Source: Paradesertivirga mongoliensis (GTDB lineage Bacteria; Bacteroidota; Bacteroidia; Sphingobacteriales; Sphingobacteriaceae). From it: a DNA stretch of 64,000 bases. Both the position numbers and the translations under genes were made by a program. The notes below the pieces were generated by a model. The model saw only the letters and a program-made list of their open reading frames with translations. It was not told the origin of the DNA and made no database searches. Where the stretch lies: assembly GCF_024436395.1 (NCBI RefSeq), contig NZ_JAFMZO010000002.1, positions 1 through 64,000 on the forward strand, given 5' to 3'. Below, piece after piece: positions 57,714-64,000 of the stretch (its first letter is position 1; every line of letters starts with the position of its first letter).

Positions 57714-59729
57714 CTAATTAAAAATTTGCTTTAATGCCTCGCTAACTTCTGTAACGGGCAACTGACAAGTTCTGTTTTTACAAACAAATATTTTGGTTTC
57801 GTTTGTCCACTTATCCTGCAGCAAAGGTAATGTTCCTGTAATTCCTCCCAACATAATTTTGTTGGGAATAAAAGATTTTTCGATCTCCCTCCTTTTGTCT
57901 TCGGCCTGGGCTCCGGTAATTGCAATTTCGTATAGTCCAAAAACCTCGTTCATTAGTAAAATAGCCCAATTGGAATATCCTGACGCATAGGTTTTTACCT
58001 GGGGGAATATATTCTGTAACATTTGCCGCGACTGAACGAGATACATCTCGTCATCAAAAAAGTGCCCCAGTTTTAGCAACACATTTGCCATAACTGAGTT
58101 GGAAGCGGGAATGACATTATCCAGCAATTCATATTTTCGGGCGATAAGTTCTTCATCGTGCTGTGAAGTATAAAAAAGCATCCCCGTCCCCGGATCGTAA
58201 AAATTCTGGAGAGCATACTCGCACAAGTCACGTGCTGTTGAGAGCCACTTTTCGGCGAATGTGGCTTCGTATAAGGTTATAAATCCGTCTATCACCAAAG
58301 CGTAATCGTCAAGGAAAGCAACCCCGGAAAGAGCATCGCCTTCTTTTTCTTTATAAATGCGGCATAATCTGCCTCCCTCGCTTAGTAAATGCTTAGAAAT
58401 AAATTCAGCATTCGATATTGCAATACTCAGGAATTCTTTTTCATTAAACACCTTGTAGGCGTCTGCAAAGCCTTTGAGCATCATTCCATTCCAGGAAGCG
58501 AGGATCTTATTATCCAATCCCGGCCTTATCCGTTGTTGCCGAACCTCAAAGAGCCTTTGTTTTTGAATCTGAATTTTAGACCGAAGCTCTTCCACACTGA
58601 TATTTGAATCGGCGGCAAATGTTTCATCATCTTCGGTACGCATAAGTACGTTTGTACGCTCTTCTTCCCAGTTTCCTCCTTCTGTGATATTGTAATAAAG
58701 GCAAAACAGTTCAAAATCCTCGCCCAATACCTCTTGAACTTCTTTCCTGGTAAACGTATAAAATTTACCTTCCACCCCTTCACTATCTGCATCCAAAGCA
58801 GAGTAAAACCCTCCTTTCGGAGATGTCATTTCGCGTTTCACCCACTCAAGTGTTTCATAAACTACGTTCTTATACAGTTCATTTGGAGAATACTGATAAG
58901 CTTCCGAATACAGGCTGACTAACTGCGCGTTATCGTAAAGCATTTTTTCAAAGTGCGGAACGTGCCAGAAACCATCGACCGAATATCGTGCAAAACCTCC
59001 TCCGATATGATCATAAATACCGCCAAATGCCATCTTTTCGAGCGTGAGCCCGGTTGCTACGCGTGCTGCCTCGTCTTTCATTAAACGAGCATAACGCAAT
59101 ATAAACTGCCAGTTGTTGGGCAAGGGAAATTTGGGCGCACGATTATAACCTCCTTCTGCCATATCGAAGCTGCGTTTCAGAGGCTCGAATATTTCTTCGA
59201 GGTCCTTACGGGAATACTCAAATGTTTCATCAGATAAATTAAGGCTTTCTGATTGCTGTATTCCGTTCGTGAGTTTATCAGCATACTCTATCGCTTCTTC
59301 TGGCTTCTCTTTCCAAAAATTTGCCAGGTTTAGTAATAAGTTTTTCCAATTATTTTTCCCGAAATAGGTTCCTCCGTAAACCGGGCGCTGGTCTGGCAAA
59401 CAGATACAGTTTAAAGGCCAGCCCCCCTGTCCTGTCATTAATTGAACAGCGGTCATATAAACCTGGTCAACATCAGGCCGTTCTTCACGGTCCACTTTGA
59501 TGCAGATAAAATGCTCGTTCATTATCTCTGCAACTTCGCTATCCTCAAAGCTTTCATGTTCCATTACATGGCACCAGTGGCAGGCCGAGTAACCTACACT
59601 TACCAGGATTAATTTATTTTCTTCCTTCGCGCGGCTTAGAGCCTCATTTCCCCAGGGATACCAATCCACGGGGTTGTTTGCGTGCTGTAATAAGTATGGC
59701 GAGGTTTCTTTACTCAGTCTGTTTGACAT
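57714..59729 (-). CDS. YyaL/SSP411-like thioredoxin-domain protein
   Basis: A 671-residue protein: N-terminal thioredoxin-like domain with Cys50-x-x-Cys53 ([17 protein letters not shown]), followed by an (alpha/alpha)6 barrel related to N-acylglucosamine 2-epimerase ([20 protein letters not shown]). The opening motif [24 protein letters not shown] is diagnostic. Members are widespread (human SPATA20) but their activity is unknown. Its promoter faces the dipeptide epimerase gene. Confidence 0.94.
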   Translation of the reverse strand: MSNRLSKETSPYLLQHANNPVDWYPWGNEALSRAKEENKLILVSVGYSACHWCHVMEHESFEDSEVAEIMNEHFICIKVDREERPDVDQVYMTAVQLMTGQGGWPLNCICLPDQRPVYGGTYFGKNNWKNLLLNLANFWKEKPEEAIEYADKLTNGIQQSESLNLSDETFEYSRKDLEEIFEPLKRSFDMAEGGYNRAPKFPLPNNWQFILRYARLMKDEAARVATGLTLEKMAFGGIYDHIGGGFARYSVDGFWHVPHFEKMLYDNAQLVSLYSEAYQYSPNELYKNVVYETLEWVKREMTSPKGGFYSALDADSEGVEGKFYTFTRKEVQEVLGEDFELFCLYYNITEGGNWEEERTNVLMRTEDDETFAADSNISVEELRSKIQIQKQRLFEVRQQRIRPGLDNKILASWNGMMLKGFADAYKVFNEKEFLSIAISNAEFISKHLLSEGGRLCRIYKEKEGDALSGVAFLDDYALVIDGFITLYEATFAEKWLSTARDLCEYALQNFYDPGTGMLFYTSQHDEELIARKYELLDNVIPASNSVMANVLLKLGHFFDDEMYLVQSRQMLQNIFPQVKTYASGYSNWAILLMNEVFGLYEIAITGAQAEDKRREIEKSFIPNKIMLGGITGTLPLLQDKWTNETKIFVCKNRTCQLPVTEVSEALKQIFN

Positions 59730-59855
59730 AATCTGCTGCGAAGTTAATGGTCTGAATATTATTTCTAACTCTTATCTTGTTCGAATTGTTGATAGAGATT
59801 ATTATTAGTCCCGCAACTATCGGCCGCTTCAGCCTTTAAACGGAAAATCAACCGC

Positions 59856-60953
59856 ATGAAAATTACACATACCGACCTCTACCGCTTCAGCATTAAAATG
59901 CGCCCCTTTACCATAGCTACCGGAACAATGGATTTTGCCCAAAACGTTTTCATCAGGGTGCATACCGATGCCGGCATTTACGGTGTGGGCGAATGTTCTG
60001 CATTCCCGGTAATAGTTGGCGAAACTCAGGAAACGTGCCTGGCAATGGGAAAAGATTTCGCAGCTCTATGGAAAGGCAGAAACCCGCTGGAAATTGAAGA
60101 AAGAAATAACGACTTACATAAGTACACTGCTCATAACTTCACCATAAAAAGCGCATTCGACATGGCTCTGTACGATATCGCTTCAAAGCATGCGGGCCTG
60201 CCGTTATATAAATTTTTGAACGGCCAAAAAAGAGAAGTCGAGACCGACATCACCATCGGCATTGGCACAATTGAAGAAATGGTAAAACAGGCTATTGAAT
60301 TTAAAGGATCGGGGGCGAGGATACTAAAGGTTAAGCTTGGTAAAAACGCAGAACATGATATTCAACGACTGACCGAGATCAGAGAGGCGGTTGGACCAGA
60401 CATCATATTACGAATAGACGCTAACCAGGGCTGGGGTTTTGAAGATGCCATTAAAGCACTTACATCAATGTCCGACTTAGATATTCAGTTTTGTGAGCAA
60501 CCGATGAGTGCCTGGTACGATGATTTACTTCCGGCGCTTCGGAAAATATCCCCGATAAAGATTATGGCAGATGAAAGTTGTTTTAATCATCACGATGCCC
60601 GAAAACTGATTAATGACAACGCATGTGATTATATTAACATCAAATTCTCAAAATCAGGGGGTATCACCGAATCGCTAAAGATTTATGAGACTGCCAGTAA
60701 ATTCGATATACCTTGTATGATAGGCGGAATGCTGGAAAGCAGGATCGCTTTAAGCGCTAAGCTACATTTTGCCTACGCCTGCCCCCAAATCAGGTTTTAC
60801 GATCTGGATACCTGCATGATCGGACATCTGGAAGATCCCTGTAAAGACGGTGTTAAATACCATGGCTATCTTATGGATATAGGCGATCATCCAGGTATTG
60901 GCGCCGATGCCAATGAGGAATTTTTAAAAGGATGTGAACGGTTTACAGTTTAG
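59856..60953 (+). CDS. Dipeptide epimerase (enolase superfamily)
   Basis: A 365-residue enolase-superfamily barrel of the Ala-Glu epimerase type. The K-x-K pair lies in ILKVKLGK, the metal ligands in RIDANQGW, FCEQPM and KIMADESC, and the second catalytic lysine in YINIKFSKSGGI. Such enzymes epimerise L-Ala-D/L-Glu or similar dipeptides during muropeptide recycling. The neighbour is a GH25 lysozyme, which fits peptidoglycan turnover. A gap of only 9 nt separates it from the convergent GH25 gene. Confidence 0.93.
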   Translation: MKITHTDLYRFSIKMRPFTIATGTMDFAQNVFIRVHTDAGIYGVGECSAFPVIVGETQETCLAMGKDFAALWKGRNPLEIEERNNDLHKYTAHNFTIKSAFDMALYDIASKHAGLPLYKFLNGQKREVETDITIGIGTIEEMVKQAIEFKGSGARILKVKLGKNAEHDIQRLTEIREAVGPDIILRIDANQGWGFEDAIKALTSMSDLDIQFCEQPMSAWYDDLLPALRKISPIKIMADESCFNHHDARKLINDNACDYINIKFSKSGGITESLKIYETASKFDIPCMIGGMLESRIALSAKLHFAYACPQIRFYDLDTCMIGHLEDPCKDGVKYHGYLMDIGDHPGIGADANEEFLKGCERFTV

Positions 60954-60962
60954 TTGCTGAAC

Positions 60963-61805
60963 TCAATCAACCAATAATGCCTTGAATTCTGTGCTATCCC
61001 CGTTAAAAGCGTTAAAGTCTACGATGTAACTAATTCCATTTACTTTAGCTTTATCAGAATGCTGCCAGAAATGCCACCTGGTTTTTTCGCTGATGCTAAG
61101 CTTCGCTTTATAATAATGTGCGATCCAAAGAGGGTAGCCATCAAAATGACCTGCGAGATAGTCCTTATAGAAACTTAATCCGGTATAAATAATGGGCTTT
61201 ACTCCTGTCTTCTTCTCAATATAGCGAATATATTCTTTCAATTCCTCCCGCATTCGCGATGGCGAGACCCCGTTTAATTCTTCCACATCAACAACCGGAG
61301 GTAAATCGCCTTTTTCTACGTCAACTGTCTGAAGAAAAAACTTGGCCTGCCAGCGCCCCGATTTTTTAGGCCTGAAAAAATGATACGCGCCGCAAACTAT
61401 TCCTGCTTTTGGTGCTTCTCGCCAGTTACGCTGAAAATACCGGTCAACCAGCATAACACCCTCTGTCGCTTTGATAAAGGCGAAGCTGACCTTAACACCG
61501 TCATCATTCATTTCCTTTACCTTCTGCCAATCTATCTTACCCTGATAATAAGATACGTCTATACCATGAACTGAATACTTTTTCGGGATCTTAATTCCAT
61601 AGCTTTCATAGCTGGGGTAATCAGGGTCATCGTCCCAAAACTTTAGCCAGCCCCAGGTCGAAGCACCAAACTTGAGTATATATCCGTAATAAAAGGGCGA
61701 TAATAATATTAACGACAATGCCACAAGCACCATCTTAACCTGTAAGGAAATGCCTCCTTTGCTCTTTTTCTTCTTAACCGGCTTCCGCTTTCTTTTGACT
61801 GGCAA
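60963..61805 (-). CDS. Membrane-anchored GH25 lysozyme
   Basis: About 280 residues: very basic cytoplasmic N-terminus (KRKRKPVKKKKSKGG), one membrane helix, and a GH25 muramidase domain with catalytic Asp and Glu in GIDVSYYQGKIDW and VDVEEL, and the FAFIKATEG and CGAYHFFRP strands. It cleaves MurNAc-GlcNAc bonds from the periplasmic side. The start is uncertain: TTG at 61826 overlaps an exact -7 box TATCTTTG (61824-61831), so I prefer the TTG at 61805 behind an A-rich leader. Confidence 0.88.
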   Translation of the reverse strand: MPVKRKRKPVKKKKSKGGISLQVKMVLVALSLILLSPFYYGYILKFGASTWGWLKFWDDDPDYPSYESYGIKIPKKYSVHGIDVSYYQGKIDWQKVKEMNDDGVKVSFAFIKATEGVMLVDRYFQRNWREAPKAGIVCGAYHFFRPKKSGRWQAKFFLQTVDVEKGDLPPVVDVEELNGVSPSRMREELKEYIRYIEKKTGVKPIIYTGLSFYKDYLAGHFDGYPLWIAHYYKAKLSISEKTRWHFWQHSDKAKVNGISYIVDFNAFNGDSTEFKALLVD

Positions 61806-61881
61806 TTCTTTTTTAATTGGCCACAAAGATACAAAGTTGGGATTTTAATAGCTTGTATCCCGAGGCAGGAAAATGTTATTT

Positions 61882-62010
61882 AAGTAAATAGCCACAAAGG
61901 CCCAAAGGGCGCAAAATTTCTCAGTGTCTTCGCGGCCAAAAAATTTCAACAAGTAAATAGCCCTAAAGACCCGAAGGCACAAAACTAGATTCTTAGTACC
62001 TTCGTGGCTC
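61882..62010. repeat. Two degenerate copies of a Bacteroidota intergenic repeat
   Basis: AAGTAAATAGCC begins two tandem units at 61882 and 61951. Each unit carries the CCACAAAGGCCCAAAGG-type 5' part and a GTGTCTTCGCGGC or GTACCTTCGTGGC 3' part, forming imperfect inverted ends. This family of small repeats (often read CCACAAAGGCACAAAG) is widespread in Bacteroidota. Between the GH25 and M20 genes. Confidence 0.6.
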
Positions 62011-62012
62011 AA

Positions 62013-63383
62013 TTACTTACTCAGCTCCGTAAAATACTTATGAAATAAAGGTATCGTCTCTATCCCTTTAAAATAATTTGCAATATCAAATTTCTCGTTC
62101 GGAGAGTGTAAATTATCGCTATCAAGGCCAAAACCCATTAAAACTGTTTTTATTCCCAGTTCCTTTTCGAAGAGCGAGACAATAGGAATACTTCCTCCTC
62201 CCCTTGTCGGGATAGGCTTTTTTCCAAAAGCTTCTTCAATCGCTTTCTCCGCGGCTTTGAACGCAATACTGTCCGTAGGAGTTACCACAGGCTCGCCGCC
62301 ATGATGCGGAGTAACTTTCACCTTAACACTTTTCGGAGCAATACTTTCAAAATGTTGTTTAAACAGCTGGGTGATCTTTTCAGATTGCTGATTAGGAACC
62401 AAACGCATAGAAATTTTGGCACTGGCTTTTGAAGGCAACACTGTTTTTGCCCCCTCGCCAATATAACCACCCCAAATACCATTTACTTCCAGTGTAGGGC
62501 GGATTCCGGTATGTTCTATAGCTGTGTAACCTAATTCTCCCCAAAGTTCCTCCACTCCAAGGTCGGTCTTGTAATCATGTTCATTATAGGGTGCAGCATT
62601 TAATTGCTCGCGTTCCTCGTTACTGAGACTTGCCACATCGTCGTAAAAGCCAGGAATAGTAATGTGATTGTTCGAATCGTGCAAAGAGGCAATCATCTGA
62701 CATAATATGGTAGCCGGATTAGCAACAGCACCACCATATACTCCGGAATGTAAATCGCGATTAGGGCCAGTAATTTCGACCTCGAGATAAGAAAGTCCTC
62801 TCAGCCCAGTTTCAATTGATGGGCTTTCCAGACTTATCATCGCAGTATCCGATATAAGTACCACGTCTGACTTAAGCCGCTGCTTGTTAGCCTTCACAAA
62901 CTCATCAAGGTTACTCGAGCCAACCTCTTCTTCCCCCTCAATCATAAATTTGATATTGCAGGGAAGCGTATTTAGTGACATCATCAGTTCGAAGGCCTTG
63001 ACGTGCATATAGAACTGGCCTTTGTCGTCACAAGCCCCCCTGGCAAATATTTTTTCATCCTTTACCACCGGTTCGAAGGGTGGCGAGGTCCAAAGCTCCA
63101 GAGGGTCTGCTGGTTGAACATCATAATGCCCGTACACCAAAACCGTTGGTTTTGAGGCATCAATTATCTTCTCACCATAAACAATGGGATATCCCTGTGT
63201 CGGGCAGACCTCTACCTTTTCAGCCCCCGCAGCTTTTAACTTTTCGGCTACGTAATCTGCTGTTTTTAAAACATCATCCTTGTACTTTGGGTCGGCACTA
63301 ACAGAAGGAAAGCGCAGCAGTTCAAAGAGTTCGTCAAGGAACCGCTGCTTATTCTCTTCAATATATTTCTTTATGTCCTGCAT
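62013..63383 (-). CDS. M20-family dipeptidase
   Basis: A 456-residue zinc peptidase of the M20 group (CNDP/PepV-like). Metal-site motifs: VLVYGHYDVQPADPLELWTS, FARGACDDKGQFYMH and IEGEEEVGSSNLDEF; the lid domain inserts between, with HSGVYGGAVANPATI. It hydrolyses dipeptides in the cytoplasm. No signal peptide. Complete and in good frame. Confidence 0.94.
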   Translation of the reverse strand: MQDIKKYIEENKQRFLDELFELLRFPSVSADPKYKDDVLKTADYVAEKLKAAGAEKVEVCPTQGYPIVYGEKIIDASKPTVLVYGHYDVQPADPLELWTSPPFEPVVKDEKIFARGACDDKGQFYMHVKAFELMMSLNTLPCNIKFMIEGEEEVGSSNLDEFVKANKQRLKSDVVLISDTAMISLESPSIETGLRGLSYLEVEITGPNRDLHSGVYGGAVANPATILCQMIASLHDSNNHITIPGFYDDVASLSNEEREQLNAAPYNEHDYKTDLGVEELWGELGYTAIEHTGIRPTLEVNGIWGGYIGEGAKTVLPSKASAKISMRLVPNQQSEKITQLFKQHFESIAPKSVKVKVTPHHGGEPVVTPTDSIAFKAAEKAIEEAFGKKPIPTRGGGSIPIVSLFEKELGIKTVLMGFGLDSDNLHSPNEKFDIANYFKGIETIPLFHKYFTELSK

Positions 63384-63446
63384 GTATCACCTTTTTCACA
63401 AATATAACCGAGTTGTGAAAACTTTGATTGACAGGAGTGGAAATAA

Positions 63447-63602
63447 TTAATCCCATGAGGCCAGATCAACACGCTCCAACGTGGTTTCTTGAGGGACATT
63501 AATTGACTCTTTTGCCACAGGCTTGCTTTTCACAATCTCAGCGATAACAACGCCCACCGTTGCAATGATTAAAATAAGTATTAAAGTAAATGCCTTTTTC
63601 AT
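63447..63602 (-). CDS. Small exported or membrane-anchored peptide
   Basis: A 51-residue product read from ATG at 63602: MKKAFTLILILIIATVG is a membrane or uncleaved signal segment; the remaining 27 residues are polar (KPVAKESINVPQETTLERVD) and end LASWD. It has the same layout as the lipoproteins that follow (short signal, KPVA-type segment, acidic end), but no lipobox cysteine. It is separated from the next by 11 nt. Function unknown. Confidence 0.6.
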   Translation of the reverse strand: MKKAFTLILILIIATVGVVIAEIVKSKPVAKESINVPQETTLERVDLASWD

Positions 63603-63613
63603 ATTCCTGATGT

Positions 63614-63754
63614 TTAGTCCATTCCACTCATGTCTTTTAATGTTCCAGCACCCATAGTTGCATTTTCAACGGCTACCGGTTTTACTTCTGTTTCCTTTTT
63701 GCAGGAGCTTAGTCCTAAAGCTACTACTGCTAATACTAACAAGATTTTTTTCAT
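63614..63754 (-). CDS. 46-residue lipoprotein, tandem copy 1
   Basis: A product of 46 residues: signal KKILLVLAVVALGL, lipobox SSC (Cys18), then KKETEVKPVAVENATMGAG and the C-terminal TLKDMSGMD. The neighbouring copy differs at only five or so positions. Mature lipopeptide of 29 residues with a methionine-rich, acidic end. No family is recognised. Confidence 0.7.
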   Translation of the reverse strand: MKKILLVLAVVALGLSSCKKETEVKPVAVENATMGAGTLKDMSGMD

Positions 63755-63790
63755 GATATTAATTAATTTGTTATCGATTTGATTAAATGA

Positions 63791-63931
63791 TTAGTCCATT
63801 CCACTCATGTCCTTCAATGTTCCAGCGCCCATAGCTGCATTCTCAACTTGCACCGGTTTTACTTCTGTTTCTTTTTTGCAAGAGCCTAGTCCTAAAGCTA
63901 CTATTGCTAATACTAACAAGATTTTTTTCAT
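63791..63931 (-). CDS. 46-residue lipoprotein, tandem copy 2
   Basis: Same length and layout as copy 1: KKILLVLAIVALGL, lipobox GSC (Cys18), KKETEVKPVQVENAAMGAG and TLKDMSGMD. The changes from copy 1 (V10I, S16G, A27Q, T32A) are conservative, and the C-terminal nine residues are identical. The 36-nt gap between the two suggests recent duplication. Confidence 0.7.
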   Translation of the reverse strand: MKKILLVLAIVALGLGSCKKETEVKPVQVENAAMGAGTLKDMSGMD

Positions 63932-63966
63932 GGTTTTAATTTTAAGTTGTTAACGAATTAATGGCG

Positions 63967-64000
63967 CTAGTCCATTCCACTCATGTCCTTCAATGTTCCA
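63967..64000 (-). CDS. 46-residue lipoprotein, tandem copy 3, partial
   Basis: The window ends inside a third copy. The visible end reads GTLKDMSGMD with stop TAG (instead of TAA in the other two). The start lies beyond position 64000, so total copy number is unknown. Confidence 0.6.
   Translation of the reverse strand, partial: GTLKDMSGMD

Overview
The window reads as a chromosomal stretch of a Bacteroidota bacterium of the Sphingobacteriaceae type (Pedobacter/Mucilaginibacter-like). The evidence is a fused MurF-alanine racemase, J-KTSC, DUF4199, DUF4256 and DUF4382 proteins, group III globins, lipoprotein-rich cytochrome proteins, and promoters that fit the Bacteroidota -7 box TAnnTTTG (for example at 3421, 13206, 13234, 42707 and 52509). 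I see no rRNA, CRISPR array, phage or intact insertion sequence. There are two tRNA genes.

Layout. 0.1-2.5 kb: small housekeeping genes (AlkB-like dioxygenase, PAS protein, TPM lipoprotein, J-KTSC protein). 2.7-10.4 kb: three TetR regulators in front of a complete RND efflux set (outer-membrane factor, adaptor, permease). 10.4-15.0 kb: DUF4382 lipoprotein, chromate transporter, and an ArsR-SRPBCC-DoxX-DUF4256 module with a duplicated promoter/operator. 15.4-34.5 kb: a large sugar-oxidation locus with a plus arm (ThuA, propeller-cytochrome c, Gfo/Idh, TIM-barrel isomerase) and a minus arm (ThuA-propeller-lectin-azurin giant, MFS, epimerase-like protein, Gfo/Idh, TMEM220 protein, cytochrome c, TonB receptor). 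It also holds an AraC regulator, a NIPSNAP protein and a PQQ-type sugar dehydrogenase. 34.8-37.7 kb: SF1 helicase and SGNH hydrolase. 37.9-39.7 kb: a small AT-rich block (LuxR, DUF4199, VOC) ending in a decayed DUF2200 gene. 40-46 kb: DHFR-like, VOC and GlxA-type genes, then a glycosyltransferase/glycogen-debranching pair.

46.3-52.5 kb holds a nine-gene minus-strand operon: Rrf2 regulator with three cysteines, cbb3-type oxidase subunit I with a long N-terminal extension, a CcoO-like di-haem subunit, two small membrane proteins, two group III truncated haemoglobins, a 2Fe-2S ferredoxin, and a two-domain cupin protein. A repeat motif shared by the regulator and oxidase upstream regions suggests a self-regulated NO/low-oxygen stress unit. 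52.9-63.4 kb is conserved housekeeping and wall metabolism: tRNA-Leu, tRNA-Gly, RecX, MurF-Alr, DUF502, SlyD-like, YyaL-like, dipeptide epimerase, GH25 lysozyme, M20 dipeptidase. The right end carries a tandem array of 46-residue lipoproteins that runs off the window.

The two most interesting systems are the two-arm sugar-oxidation locus, where two paralogous propeller lipoproteins end in different electron carriers (haem c or type-1 copper), and the Rrf2-oxidase-globin operon. All family names rest on motif recognition from memory; no database search was possible.
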